Notes: generated from the sequence alone by a model not told the origin. A stretch of DNA of 64,000 nucleotides from an uncultured Chryseobacterium sp. (GCA_913778085.1 CAJYXJ010000028.1:1-64000), one strand, 5' to 3'. Counted from the first letter of the stretch, positions 51,152-62,472 are shown. Made by a program: numbers and translations.

Positions 51152-54043
51152 TTATTTTTCTTTAAGATCCTTATTAATTTGTTGTTCCGCTTCTTTGGCC
51201 TTCTGCTCCTGTGCTCTTTTCTCCTTTCTCTGCTGCCGTTTTGTTTTTTTCTCGGCACGGCGCTCCTGGCGGATCACTTTATTGCTTTTCCTGTTATACA
51301 AGGCATCAATGATACCCTGGCCTTTTTTACTGAAAATTTTCACCTTCGGTTTTTCGTGGGTACCGGTAACCACCACCGGAAACCCGATAATACCCCCGGG
51401 AAGAATACCCACCCTGATCCGCAGGTCTAGCAGTCCGTTAAAGCTTGTCGTACCGCTGACGGTAGGCCTCAAGATAGAAACTTTAAATGTAAATTTATCT
51501 ACATGGATTAAATTATTTTTAATGTACGTCTCGATATTGACCCCCTTCATATCCGGATCATTGAATGCTTTCGCCCCGATATTGTCTCCGACAGCTGACA
51601 GCATTTTCAGGTTTTTAACCTCCACATCGCGCAAATTTACGATTCCTCCGCCTTCCAGAGAAGGATATATCGGTTTCATGTTCTGATCCAGGTCTCCTTT
51701 CAGTTTGTAATCCAGGGAAACGATCCCCTTTACGTTTTTGGCAGCAGTAGCCATTTCCCGAACCATATCGATTTCTTTATAAGCTCGCTGTACATCGAAA
51801 TCCAGAACCTTCATCGCGATGTCATAGTTTGCTGTTAACGGAGATTCGTTTTGATACCGTGCATCAATGCTCATCCTGCTTCCTACCACATCAAAAGAGG
51901 TATTCTTAAGATATACCTGTCCCTTTTCGACAGAAGCGGCTCCTTTTACATGATTTAGTACCAGACCTTTAAATTCTGCTTTTCTGACATTTACGGCCAG
52001 TGCAACATCCAGGTTTTTCGGGATCATGACGACACCGCTGCTTTTCGGATTTTCAACTTTTGCGTATTCCAATTCGAGGGATTTGTCTTTATTGTCACCG
52101 TTTTTTAAAGCCATAAATTCGTCGATCAGAATGTAATTTGAATTTAATCCGAATTTGCCATGAAGCGTTCCGGTACGTTCAATAAAATAATTGATGGTAT
52201 TCAGAAGATAACCGTTCAGAGCAAAATCCGATTTTCCGTAGGTAGCAAAAAATTTCTCAAACCACATTTTTTCGTTCTCAAACCTGAAATTCCCTTCCTT
52301 TATATAAAATGATTTAGGAAGAAAATCCGTGGTGGCTTTTATATTTTTTAAAATTAAATTCCCCTTGTTGTCGAGTTTACTGTATTGCCCAGTTGTGGCA
52401 TAGCTCTGTCTGCCGTTCAGAGAGAGGTCCGCCATGATCAGTCCGCTTACATCCAATCCTTTTTTCGCAAATACCCGATAAATCCTTCCGACGTTCAGGA
52501 CACCCTTTGCCCTGACCTTATATAGCACATCTTCAAAATTCTGCAGATCGGCATTAATAAAGACAGGATTTCCTTCAAAATCAAACTTAAAAGGATTAAG
52601 CTTTATCCCTAGGCTTTTGAAAGTCCCGTCGGTATTGACAATATTTGCGGCAATATTGATATTCTGGATCGGGTTCGGATAATATTTGGTTTTCAGCCAT
52701 CCGTTTTTCAGATTCAGAGTTCCGTTCGTTTTTGGGAACAGCTTTTTGTCCAGGCTGAAAATTCCGTTGGCTTTAATGTTGGTATTCAACAAGCCGCGTA
52801 CATCAATATTCTTCAATCCCAGTGCCTGGTTCAAGGTATATAGGTCAACTGCTCCCTTTACATTGGCGTCAATCTGCATTTCATTTAACCCTTTTGTTTT
52901 TACTACTGCGCGGAAATTATTGTTTGGTCCCAGATCAAATCCAAGTGTTTTAAAGTTGATACCCAGCTGATCGGTATCAAGGTCCGGCAGGTCGACATCC
53001 AGGTTCATGTTGAAATTGTTCATTGGTACCGGAGCTTTGCCATTTGAAATGAAGCCGTTGCTTACCAGCAGTCTTGCCTGCAACCTGGGTTTGAGATTTC
53101 TCGGTTCGCTGAATTTCCCTTTCAGGCTGAAAAACAGATCGCTGTTTCCTTCAATTTTAGTATCTTTTGCCCAATCCAGATATTGTGGCGGCAGCACTGA
53201 GATCATATCACGGACAGTCGTTTTTTCAGAAGCTGCATTGATGTCCAGGTTATAGCCGTCTTTCAAAATACTTAAGAAGCCGTTGAATTTTAAAGGTAAA
53301 TCGTTGATCCGCAATTCATTTTTCCTTAAAACGAACGTCAGAGCATTGGTATTGATTCTTGTAATCAAATCGGCGTGAAGGGTTTTTTGCTTGGCATAAT
53401 AAATCCTGTTCAGGCTGAAATCCAATTTATTGATGTCCAGATCCGTTTCCAGATCGAAAATATCTTCACTTAAACCGCCTTTTCCCGTATAGTTCAGTCC
53501 TTTAGCATCTACCAGGACTTTTGCCGAATGGTCGCGATAGGTAATATTCCAGTTCTTTAATTTAATAAAATCCAGTTTTATGGAAGTGCCTGTACCGGTT
53601 GTATCTTTCGGCTGGGCGGAAGGTTTTGAAACATATACATTATAATTTGCCTCACCTTTGCTGTTGACGAAAATGTTTCCGTAGGCATCGGTTACATAGA
53701 TTTCGTCGATTTTTACCTGCCGGTCAAAGATCAGGTTTTTCAGATTGATACCTACCGAAACTTCTTTCGCGGCGAGCAGGGTATCGTTTTCAAAAGGTTT
53801 TGATCCTTTCAGCAAAAAATCGTCCACGGATACTGTGAGAGAAGGGAAGTGCCTGAAAAAGGTGAGGTGGGTTTTCCGGTAATCCAGCTTGCCTGCGAGA
53901 TGCCTGTTGGCAAAGATTTTTACCTGTGCCGAAATAGTCCCTGGAAATAAAATAGGAATAACAAACATTAGAAAAAGAAGGGAAACCAACGAAATTCCTG
54001 TCCATTTAAGAATTTTCAGCATTAATTTTTTAAACCGTTCCAT
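51152..54043 (-). CDS. AsmA-family protein
   Basis: A 963-residue envelope protein. I start at 54043 (MERFKKLMLKILKWTGISLV); the frame is open to 54163 without resemblance to the family. One N-terminal membrane segment (about 10-32) is followed by an AsmA N-terminal region (HLAGKLDYRKTHLTFFRHFPSLTVSVDDF) and long repetitive beta-strand text typical of AsmA/TamB-like lipid-transfer bridges (family knowledge). The C-terminal part (GLLDLRIRVGILPGGIIGFPVVVTG) is the conserved AsmA2-like end. The final about 45 residues are highly charged (Lys/Glu/Arg-rich) and probably extended. A role in outer-membrane lipid homeostasis is inferred from the family. Confidence 0.83.
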   Translation of the reverse strand: MERFKKLMLKILKWTGISLVSLLFLMFVIPILFPGTISAQVKIFANRHLAGKLDYRKTHLTFFRHFPSLTVSVDDFLLKGSKPFENDTLLAAKEVSVGINLKNLIFDRQVKIDEIYVTDAYGNIFVNSKGEANYNVYVSKPSAQPKDTTGTGTSIKLDFIKLKNWNITYRDHSAKVLVDAKGLNYTGKGGLSEDIFDLETDLDINKLDFSLNRIYYAKQKTLHADLITRINTNALTFVLRKNELRINDLPLKFNGFLSILKDGYNLDINAASEKTTVRDMISVLPPQYLDWAKDTKIEGNSDLFFSLKGKFSEPRNLKPRLQARLLVSNGFISNGKAPVPMNNFNMNLDVDLPDLDTDQLGINFKTLGFDLGPNNNFRAVVKTKGLNEMQIDANVKGAVDLYTLNQALGLKNIDVRGLLNTNIKANGIFSLDKKLFPKTNGTLNLKNGWLKTKYYPNPIQNINIAANIVNTDGTFKSLGIKLNPFKFDFEGNPVFINADLQNFEDVLYKVRAKGVLNVGRIYRVFAKKGLDVSGLIMADLSLNGRQSYATTGQYSKLDNKGNLILKNIKATTDFLPKSFYIKEGNFRFENEKMWFEKFFATYGKSDFALNGYLLNTINYFIERTGTLHGKFGLNSNYILIDEFMALKNGDNKDKSLELEYAKVENPKSSGVVMIPKNLDVALAVNVRKAEFKGLVLNHVKGAASVEKGQVYLKNTSFDVVGSRMSIDARYQNESPLTANYDIAMKVLDFDVQRAYKEIDMVREMATAAKNVKGIVSLDYKLKGDLDQNMKPIYPSLEGGGIVNLRDVEVKNLKMLSAVGDNIGAKAFNDPDMKGVNIETYIKNNLIHVDKFTFKVSILRPTVSGTTSFNGLLDLRIRVGILPGGIIGFPVVVTGTHEKPKVKIFSKKGQGIIDALYNRKSNKVIRQERRAEKKTKRQQRKEKRAQEQKAKEAEQQINKDLKEK

Positions 54044-54191
54044 GATCCTTAATTTTAGCATAAATATTCTACAATCATCTAAAATCAAGCCATGACAGTT
54101 GTACTGAAACACTAAGGATACCACAGATGATGCGAAAATAAACCGCTGGCATAATTTATTCATTACGCCTGTATTGATAAAAATTAAAATT

Positions 54192-54425
54192 ATGAACTAT
54201 CAGGAAGCCCTTCAACACAAGAAAGAGTCTGAACAGAATGCCGACGAATCCGTGGCCAAACTTTTTCACATCGTGATTACACCGTCAAATACGGATGAGA
54301 GCGCAAAATTTATCGAAGATTTTTTAAAATCCCCCGAATCCTTTAATGATGAAAGCTGCAAGCAATACAGTTCTGATGACGATTATGAAGTAGTCAGCTT
54401 CAAAAGAGAAACGGAAAATGATTAG
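54192..54425 (+). CDS. Small acidic protein, function unknown
   Basis: A 77-residue protein starting at the ATG at 54192 (MNYQEALQHKKESEQNADES); the frame extends upstream only through a TTG at 54174. It is acidic, with the pattern KLFHIVITPSNTDESAKFIEDFLK and a C-terminal DDDYEVVSFKRE. It has no signal or membrane segment, and I cannot name a family. It is divergent from the AsmA-like gene, 148 bp from its start. Confidence 0.55.
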   Translation: MNYQEALQHKKESEQNADESVAKLFHIVITPSNTDESAKFIEDFLKSPESFNDESCKQYSSDDDYEVVSFKRETEND

Positions 54426-54532
54426 GATGATCAGGCTGGATGAGATTGTAAGCCGGAAGTCTTCTTCATTAAGAATCTACCCTTCGCTTTTCAAACTGAT
54501 TTAGAATAGATGGTATATAATTCAGGTCTGAA

Positions 54533-55003
54533 TTACGGCCTTTCAGAATTCAGTATTTCTTCCAGCTGAATGATAAAATCACACTGAGCGGGGTTAATTT
54601 TCTTTTTAGCCTCCTCAGATTCAAACCATTCCCAACGGTCGACCTCCGGTATTTCCAGTGTTTTTCCGGATTTTGGCGGCCAGTCGATGCTGATGGTATT
54701 GCTGTACAGGCCGTCCGTTTCAAGATCGCTTTCCAAAGCCCACCCGTATACTGTTTTCCCTGCTTTTTGTTTTACAGGTTTCAATTCGATGAAGTTCCCG
54801 CTGATTGTCTTTCCTGTTTCCTCATAAAATTCCGTTATTGCACGTTCCATCAGGCTTTCGTCTTTCGAAGCTTCTCCTTTGGGAACCGACCAGGCACCCA
54901 GGTCTTTGTTTTTCCAGAACGGACCGCCGGGATGTACCAGAAAATAAAACAACTTTTTATTTTGCCTTTTAAACAATAAAATCCCTGCGCTTATTTTCAT
55001 CAT
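54533..55003 (-). CDS. Nudix hydrolase (catalytic)
   Basis: A 156-residue enzyme with an intact Nudix box: GEASKDESLMERAITEFYEE followed by TGKT, giving the GX5EX7REUXEEXGU pattern (I/T variants in place of R and hydrophobic positions). MKISAGILLFKRQNKKLFYFLVHPGGPFWKNKDLGAWSVP is typical of the group called NUDIX/DUF-like YjhB relatives. Its ATG directly follows the stop codon of the Nudix-fold regulator at 55004, so the two are translationally coupled. The substrate, a nucleoside diphosphate derivative, is not evident. Confidence 0.83.
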   Translation of the reverse strand: MMKISAGILLFKRQNKKLFYFLVHPGGPFWKNKDLGAWSVPKGEASKDESLMERAITEFYEETGKTISGNFIELKPVKQKAGKTVYGWALESDLETDGLYSNTISIDWPPKSGKTLEIPEVDRWEWFESEEAKKKINPAQCDFIIQLEEILNSERP

Positions 55004-55753
55004 TTACCAGCTGTTCAGTCCGTTTTCCAAAGCTTTCAGGTAATTTTTTTCGTCAAACGAATACAGGTCGGGAGCTTTATGGGCACCGCCCGTTCTCCTT
55101 TCATCCAGTTTCCTGAGGATCGCAAGATTTTTCATTTTACGGTAAAAATTTCCCCGGTTGAGTTCTTGTCCAAGAATAATCTCATACAGTTTCTGAAGTT
55201 CCGAAAGCGTAAACTTTTCGGGTAAAAGATTATATCCGATTGGTTTATGGGAAATGGTTTCCCTTAAAGTAAGCAATGCTTTATCGATGATATCACGATG
55301 GTCCATCGCAAGTTCGATCTCAGAGAGTTTGCTGAGGTAAATCCATTCGCAGGTCTCACTGAACTCGTCGGGAATAAGACTTACTTTATCCGGATTATAC
55401 AGCGCATAATATCCGATCGATACAAACCTCTGTTTATGGAAAAGCGTTTCATCGAAATCTTCAAAATACAGTTCGCTTCTGTTTTTTTTGCCGAAAACCC
55501 CAAACTCCTGCAGGTAAACTCCTGTCACTCCCACACGGTCTTTCAGAATTCTTACTATTGCTTCATCCAGATCCTCATCTTTCCGTACATAACCACCGGG
55601 CAGAAGCCACTGCTTGCGGTAATTCATTTTTAACAGCAGTACTTTAAGTTCATTCTGGTCGAAACCGAAAATAACGGCGTCTGCCGAAAGATGAGGGAGA
55701 AAGATATCTTTTGCCTCCTCCGATTTATTGATGATGTGTTGTTTGGAATCCAT
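55004..55753 (-). CDS. Second Nudix-fold transcriptional regulator (NrtR/AraR type)
   Basis: A 249-residue paralogue of the araR-like protein: Nudix-like domain (about 20-170) and winged helix (about 175-245; LLPEKFTLSELQKLYEIIL). The Nudix box is degenerate (GGYVRKDEDLDEAIVRILKD, no REUxEE), again suggesting a sensor. It is co-transcribed with a catalytic Nudix hydrolase. A 25-bp near-perfect palindrome at 55860-55884 lies in the divergent region towards the TonB-dependent receptor-like/GH3 genes at 56319-60888, so it may regulate itself and that sugar locus. The ligand is unknown; NrtR members sense ADP-ribose and others sugars (family knowledge). Confidence 0.8.
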   Translation of the reverse strand: MDSKQHIINKSEEAKDIFLPHLSADAVIFGFDQNELKVLLLKMNYRKQWLLPGGYVRKDEDLDEAIVRILKDRVGVTGVYLQEFGVFGKKNRSELYFEDFDETLFHKQRFVSIGYYALYNPDKVSLIPDEFSETCEWIYLSKLSEIELAMDHRDIIDKALLTLRETISHKPIGYNLLPEKFTLSELQKLYEIILGQELNRGNFYRKMKNLAILRKLDERRTGGAHKAPDLYSFDEKNYLKALENGLNSW

Positions 55754-55859
55754 CTAAAAGGTAAATCTTGGATGAACAAATGTACAGATAAAAAATCCGA
55801 AATACAGGTGAAAATTGTAGTTAGCCACTGTTTTTGGGGAAATTTTAAGGTGAGAAATA

Positions 55860-55884
55860 TCATTGTTTCTAAGTGAATCAATGA
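55860..55884. promoter_or_regulatory. Candidate operator of the second Nudix-fold regulator
   Basis: A palindrome with arms TCATTGTTTC and GAATCAATGA (9 of 10 pair) around TAAGT. It does not match the AraR-type site. It is 107 bp from the regulator start. Confidence 0.5.
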
Positions 55885-55962
55885 ATTTTATTTTATTGGA
55901 TTAAAAATAAATATTTGAAATTCAGTCATTTATAATGATTATTAAATTTAATTAATATTTTC

Positions 55963-55994
55963 TTTGGTAATTCGGGTGAAAGAATGTAGTATTG
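55963..55994 (+). promoter_or_regulatory. Possible promoter for the TonB-receptor-like/GH3 operon
   Basis: TTTG (55963-55966) and TAGTATTG (55987-55994) are 20 bp apart, close to the -33/-7 plan. It lies 325 bp before the start at 56319. The leader (55995-56318) has no open frame that I trust. Confidence 0.35.
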
Positions 55995-56318
55995 TAATGT
56001 TTCATATAGAAGCAATGAAATAAGACACACGGTAATTAAAAATTACTTCTGAAAAAATGCTCTTTCCAGGGGCATGCATCCGGTAGGGAACAGCAGTTTC
56101 CTAACCTTTAAGGGCATCGTATTTAGAGATCTTACGATACCGGAATAAACTGAATGTTGACGGTACACCGGTCATTGGGAAATGATCCGGCCATGTAAAT
56201 ATAGAACCATCCGGCTATTTCCGGATGCAGGAACCGCTGTGCTTTTTAACAAAGGCCAGTAACGTGATTAAATGGAAAAGATCTATTAAATATAAGAAGA
56301 AATTATACGAACTGTACG

Positions 56319-58586
56319 ATGAGAAAATCAACTTTAAAAATTTCAGCACTGGGAATGATGTTTTCCTTTGCTCTGGCTTTCGGGCAGGAAAAGACGGATA
56401 CACTGGCTGTTAAAAATGCAGTTAATGCCGTAACTAAGCAGGAAGAGGGTGTTAAAACCGTAACCACGTCTTCAAAAGAAGATAACAACAGAAACGTCAT
56501 GCTGAACGCGGCTAACAATACAAGCCCGCGGGATGTGAACATCGGTTTACCTTCAACCGTAGGGGGAATTACCATTCTGGAAAACGACCTTCCGGCCGTT
56601 TATTTCTTCTGGCCCGAGCTTCCGAATAAAACGTGGAGACAAAGTGTCGGTCTGGAGAAAACGGGATTATTGAAAATGGACCAGCTGGCCAACACCATGG
56701 GCGACCTCGGTTTTGCCGTGAATTCCTATTCGCAAACGGGTACCAAAGATTTTAAGCTAAAGGGTAAACTGACGACGAGCACTTTCGGCTGGCTGCAGGG
56801 CGACGTCAATGCCTCAGGACCGGTTTCAAAAAACGGCTGGACCTACACGGTAGGGGCTTTTGCCAATTTTGACCCGAGTACCTACAAATTAGGCTTTGCC
56901 AGAGATGCTGATGAAACAAAGATCTTCAGGGCGGGAGTTACCAAATATTTTAATAATGATAAAGGTAAAATCTCAATTTTATACAAATACGCAGATTCTT
57001 ACAGTCTTACCAATTACGCAGTGTTCCAATACGGACCGGAAGGTAAGGTAACCGAGCTGGATAATTTTAAAATCGGTAGAGATTCTTATGTGGTGCGTGA
57101 GGGAAATATGAAGTTTAAAGATGTTCTTTCCGGACAGACCTATTTTGCAAACCTTGCAGGAAATGATAACCGCTCCAGTTCTCACAACATTGACGTTGTC
57201 GGAAATTATCTGCTGAATAACGGCTGGAATTTCAAATTCTCTACAAGAGCGCATTTCTCAAAAGTAAAAATGGCAAACAGTATTCCTTTAAGTATTTTCA
57301 ACGCAGCTCCGGGAGCTGGCTACACGTTGGCTTCCAATGGTCAGTCTTATTCAGGTCCTGTCGGAACGCAGTTGGCAATGTACACGCCGGAAACACCGAT
57401 TACGAGCGTTGCAGGACGTTTTTCATTAAACAAACAGGTTGGAAATCATAATCTTACCATAGGTGTTTTAGAACAATATTATCATATCAATAAATTTACC
57501 TCAAACCGTTCTTTCTTTTACCAGACAGTTGGTGCGCAACCTCAAAGGTTAATCAGTCCAACCACAGATACAGACGGTTTCTACAATTATAACGCAGGTG
57601 CAGAATATCACAGCGGAACAGAAAATAAGCTATCTGTTTATGGAACCGACGAGTGGAAAGTTTCGGATAACTTTAGCTTGTGCTATGGTTTGCATTTGAA
57701 GAATCACATTCTGGACGGAGAATATTCTCTGACGCCAAGAACAGTCGGATTTGTTTTCTCAGATCCGAGTCAGTTCAACCAGATTAATCAGAGTTTTTAC
57801 CAGATTGGAGGAAGCTTAAATGCTACTTATAACATCAGCAAAAACTTTGGGGTTATCGCGAATGCGCTGTACACCGAAGAAAACAGAAGACTGGAAAGTT
57901 ATTCTCAGGCTTTCGAACCAAATACCAACAAAATTAAAAGTCCGCTCGGCGCAATCGGAATTTTCTGGAATACAGACTGGATTCAGCTGATTTCACAGGC
58001 GACTTATCTTAAGAAAAATAACAACCTGAACCGATACAATTTGGTAAATCCAGCCAACAGTTCTCAGGCACAGGTGACAACGGTTTATTACGATATTCAG
58101 ACTTTGGGCTGGACGACGGATTTTGTTTTAAAACCATTCAAAGGATTTAATTTGCATTATCTCGTGACATTCCAAAATCCGGTGTATAAGAAATTTAATT
58201 TCGATGCGTTCGGAACTTCATATAACTACAGCGACAATAACGTTCTAGGAGTTGCTAAAACTTTAATGGAAATCGACCCTAGTTATTCTATTGACAAATG
58301 GAGGTTCTGGGCAAGTTTCAGGTATTTCTCAAAACAATATGCGAACCTTACGAATGCCTTATACTTCGCTCCGAGATGGGAAACTTTTGGTGGTGTGAGT
58401 TATACGGTGAATAAAAATATCAACATTGGTGCAACAGTCATCAACTTCCTGAACCAGAGAGGAGCCAGCGGAACGATCAACGGTGCCGAATTGATCACTG
58501 ATGCAAGTCCGTACTACGGAAGATTGCTGACAGGAACGTACATTATGCCATTGACTGGTCAATTCTCGGTAAGCTTTAATTTCTAA
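56319..58586 (+). CDS. TonB-dependent receptor-like outer-membrane protein
   Basis: A 755-residue outer-membrane beta-barrel with a signal peptide (about 1-22, ALAFGQ). A plug-like region (about 75-180; NTMGDLGFAVNSYSQTG) precedes the repeated amphipathic strands, and the last strand ends GQFSVSFNF with a terminal Phe, as in barrels inserted by the BAM machinery. There is no carboxypeptidase-like N-terminal extension as in SusC, and no SusD gene follows. The next gene, a GH3, starts 11 bp on, so it probably takes up a glucoside-type oligosaccharide or aglycone (inference). The G+C content falls visibly within this gene, near 57.3 kb. Confidence 0.75.
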   Translation: MRKSTLKISALGMMFSFALAFGQEKTDTLAVKNAVNAVTKQEEGVKTVTTSSKEDNNRNVMLNAANNTSPRDVNIGLPSTVGGITILENDLPAVYFFWPELPNKTWRQSVGLEKTGLLKMDQLANTMGDLGFAVNSYSQTGTKDFKLKGKLTTSTFGWLQGDVNASGPVSKNGWTYTVGAFANFDPSTYKLGFARDADETKIFRAGVTKYFNNDKGKISILYKYADSYSLTNYAVFQYGPEGKVTELDNFKIGRDSYVVREGNMKFKDVLSGQTYFANLAGNDNRSSSHNIDVVGNYLLNNGWNFKFSTRAHFSKVKMANSIPLSIFNAAPGAGYTLASNGQSYSGPVGTQLAMYTPETPITSVAGRFSLNKQVGNHNLTIGVLEQYYHINKFTSNRSFFYQTVGAQPQRLISPTTDTDGFYNYNAGAEYHSGTENKLSVYGTDEWKVSDNFSLCYGLHLKNHILDGEYSLTPRTVGFVFSDPSQFNQINQSFYQIGGSLNATYNISKNFGVIANALYTEENRRLESYSQAFEPNTNKIKSPLGAIGIFWNTDWIQLISQATYLKKNNNLNRYNLVNPANSSQAQVTTVYYDIQTLGWTTDFVLKPFKGFNLHYLVTFQNPVYKKFNFDAFGTSYNYSDNNVLGVAKTLMEIDPSYSIDKWRFWASFRYFSKQYANLTNALYFAPRWETFGGVSYTVNKNINIGATVINFLNQRGASGTINGAELITDASPYYGRLLTGTYIMPLTGQFSVSFNF

Positions 58587-58596
58587 AATTCAAATA

Positions 58597-60888
58597 ATGA
58601 AAAGAACAGTTTTAAATGTTGCCGCATTATTTTTAGGAGCAACAACATTTGCACAAAATATTCAGACGGTAACCAATTCCAATGGTCCGGTTTTAGGATA
58701 TTCGGCAGATTCAGGGGTGAAAATTCTGACCATCGGCGGAAATAAATTCAAAGATTTAAACCGAAACGGAAAACTCGACAAATACGAAGACTGGAGACTT
58801 CCCGTTGACGAAAGAGCAAAAGATCTGGCTTCAAAAATGACGGTCGAGCAGATTGCAGGTTTGATGTTGTATAGTGGCCATCAATCGGTTCCTGCACCTC
58901 CGGATGGCATAAGAGCAGGAAAATATAACGGCAAATTTTATAAAGAAAGCGGCGCAAAAGCCTCTGATTTAACAGACCAGCAAAAGAAATTTTTAAAGGA
59001 AGACAACCTTCGTCACGTTTTGGTAACAACGGTTGAATCTCCTGCAATTGCAGCACAATGGAGCAACAATATTCAGGCTTATATTGAAGGTTTGGGATTG
59101 GGAATTCCTGCGAACAACAGTACAGACCCGAGACATTCCGCAACCGTAACAGCCGAATTTAATGAAGGAGCCGGCGGACAGATTTCTCTTTGGCCGGATG
59201 GTTTGGCAATGGGCGCAACATTCGACCCGGAATTGGTTAAAAAATTCGGAAATATTGCCGCTCAGGAATACAGAGCATTGGGAATTTCTACAGCCTTATC
59301 ACCTCAAATCGATTTGGGAACAGAACCTCGTTGGTACAGAATCGCTTACGTTTTCTCAGAAAGCCCGGAGCTGACGGCAGATATGGCTAGAGGTTATATC
59401 GACGGATTCCAGACTACAAACGGAAGTAAGAATGGTTGGGGAAATAAGAGTGTAAACGCAATGGTAAAGCACTGGCCGGGAGGCGGGCCTGAAGAAGGCG
59501 GTCGCGACGGTCACTGGGCGATGGGAAAATTTGCAGTTTATCCGGGAAATAATTTCCAGAATCACGTAAAACCTTTTACGGAAGGTGCTTTCAAGCTGGC
59601 TGGAGGAACTAAAGAAGCTGCTGCAGTAATGCCTTATTACACGATCAGTTTCAATCAGGATACCAAAAACGGAGAAAATGTTGGAAATGGCTACAGTAAA
59701 TATTTAATTACCGATTTACTTCGTGGAAAATACAAGTACGACGGCGTAGTTTGTACCGACTGGCTAATCACCGCAGACGAACCAAAATCTCCGGGCGGAT
59801 TTGCCGGAAAACCATGGGGTGCTGAAAAACTTTCCATTGCGGAACGTCATTATAAAGTGTTGGAAGCGGGTGTTGACCAATTCGGTGGAAATAATGATAA
59901 AGGGCCTGTTTTGGAAGCCTATCAAATGGGCGTGAAAGAACACGGCGTAAAAGCGTATCGTGCTAAATTTGAGCAGTCTGCGGTTCGTTTGCTGAGGAAT
60001 TTCTTCAGAACAGGATTGTTTGAAAATCCTTATGTCAATGTTGAAGATACTAAGAAAATTGTTGGAAATCCTGAATTTATGAAAGCCGGTTACGAAGCTC
60101 AGGTGAAATCCATCGTGATGCTGAAAAATAAAGCGAATATTCTTCCGATCAAAGAAAGAAAAACGGTTTACATTCCGAAGAGATATTCTCCCGCGACGTT
60201 CAACTGGTGGGGCGTTTATACAGCTCCGTCTTTAGAATATCCCGTTGATATTGAGAAAATAAAAAAACATTTCAACGTAACCGAAGATCCTTCAAAAGCT
60301 GATTTTGCATTGGTTTTCGTAAAAAGTCCGCACAGTGAAGAAGGCGGTTACAGCGACATCGATGCTAAAGAAGGCGGAAACGGTTACCTTCCGATTTCTC
60401 TTCAGTACAAAACGTACACAGCAACAGAAGCCCGTGAAAAAAGTATTGCAGCGGGCGACCCGGTAGTTGCACCCAATGTTCACGACAGAACATTTAAAAA
60501 TAAAACTTCGACAGCAACCAATTTCACAGATTTGTTAGCGATAGAAAATGCTTATAAAGCAATGAACGGAAAACCGGTTATTGTTTCGATTACGGCTTCA
60601 AAGCCAATGATTTTCAACGAATTTGAAAAGCACGCTGATGCGATTCTGATGAACTTCAATGTATCCAATCAGGCGGTTGTGGATATTATCACAGGAAAAT
60701 ATGAGCCTTCAGGGTTGCTTCCGTTACAGATGCCTGCGAATATGGCGACCGTTGAAAAGCAAAAAGAAGACGTGCCTTACGATATGGAAACGCACAAAGA
60801 TTCCGAAGGTCACAACTACGATTTCGGATACGGAATGAACTGGTCCGGTGTGATTAAAGATGCCAGAACAGAGAAATATCAAAAGTAA
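58597..60888 (+). CDS. GH3 glycosidase (beta-glucosidase-like) with EF-hand-like loop
   Basis: A 763-residue exported enzyme, signal peptide 1-19 (TTFAQ). Residues 53-65 (DLNRNGKLDKYED) form a DxNxNGxxDxxED loop of the EF-hand/dockerin calcium type, followed by the GH3 barrel. The nucleophile is D388 in GVVCTDWLITADE, and KHWPGGGPEEGGRDGHW is the substrate-site region. The second domain runs about 490-740 and ends GYGMNW. This GH3 type is usually annotated beta-glucosidase, but the linkage is uncertain. It follows the receptor-like gene by 10 bp and is terminated at 60895. Confidence 0.82.
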   Translation: MKRTVLNVAALFLGATTFAQNIQTVTNSNGPVLGYSADSGVKILTIGGNKFKDLNRNGKLDKYEDWRLPVDERAKDLASKMTVEQIAGLMLYSGHQSVPAPPDGIRAGKYNGKFYKESGAKASDLTDQQKKFLKEDNLRHVLVTTVESPAIAAQWSNNIQAYIEGLGLGIPANNSTDPRHSATVTAEFNEGAGGQISLWPDGLAMGATFDPELVKKFGNIAAQEYRALGISTALSPQIDLGTEPRWYRIAYVFSESPELTADMARGYIDGFQTTNGSKNGWGNKSVNAMVKHWPGGGPEEGGRDGHWAMGKFAVYPGNNFQNHVKPFTEGAFKLAGGTKEAAAVMPYYTISFNQDTKNGENVGNGYSKYLITDLLRGKYKYDGVVCTDWLITADEPKSPGGFAGKPWGAEKLSIAERHYKVLEAGVDQFGGNNDKGPVLEAYQMGVKEHGVKAYRAKFEQSAVRLLRNFFRTGLFENPYVNVEDTKKIVGNPEFMKAGYEAQVKSIVMLKNKANILPIKERKTVYIPKRYSPATFNWWGVYTAPSLEYPVDIEKIKKHFNVTEDPSKADFALVFVKSPHSEEGGYSDIDAKEGGNGYLPISLQYKTYTATEAREKSIAAGDPVVAPNVHDRTFKNKTSTATNFTDLLAIENAYKAMNGKPVIVSITASKPMIFNEFEKHADAILMNFNVSNQAVVDIITGKYEPSGLLPLQMPANMATVEKQKEDVPYDMETHKDSEGHNYDFGYGMNWSGVIKDARTEKYQK

Positions 60889-60894
60889 TTGATG

Positions 60895-60931
60895 ATTCTG
60901 AGTCTGTATTTTACGGGCTCAGAATTTTATT
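60895..60931 (+). terminator. Terminator after GH3
   Basis: An 8-bp stem, ATTCTGAG with CTCAGAAT, with a 15-nt partly paired loop, followed by TTTATTTT. Confidence 0.65.
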
Positions 60932-61104
60932 TTGAATTAAAAACGGTCTTTTAATAACCGAAAAGTCACAAAAGATTAAGAGCTATAATTAATATTTTAA
61001 AGAAGTTCACAAAACTAAAAATCAAAGATTTTTAAAACTAATGTGTTCTAATATTTTCAAAGCTTTAAACTTAAATCTAATGTGACTAATGTGTCAAAAT
61101 CAAA

Positions 61105-61130
61105 AAGCTTTGTGCCTTTTGCGGTTAAAA
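61105..61130. repeat. CTTTGCG-type repeat, partial copy
   Basis: GCTTTGTGCCTTTTGCGGTTAAAA, a diverged form of the 3' part of the CTTTGCG repeat, again just upstream of an ATG (61148). Confidence 0.35.
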
Positions 61131-61135
61131 AATAA

Positions 61136-62314
<1,179 letters not shown>

Positions 62315-62351
62315 AATAAATATTTGACTACGTCGAACCACGATGTTAGGT

Positions 62352-62472
62352 TTGGGCAGCTTAATCCGACTTCCACTCCCGCTGTCATTGCGAGGAACGA
62401 AGCAATCCAGCAGCACATTTCCACAGATTGCTTCGTTCCTCGCAATGACGAGCTCCGCTCAAGTCGGGCTGC
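62352..62472. repeat. GGGCAGC...GGGCTGC repeat, copy B
   Basis: Begins GGGCAGCTTAATCCGACTT and ends CTCAAGTCGGGCTGC, as in copy A at 14606-14700. Its core is a long, different palindrome (GTCATTGCGAGGAACGAAGC with GCTTCGTTCCTCGCAATGAC). Confidence 0.65.
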
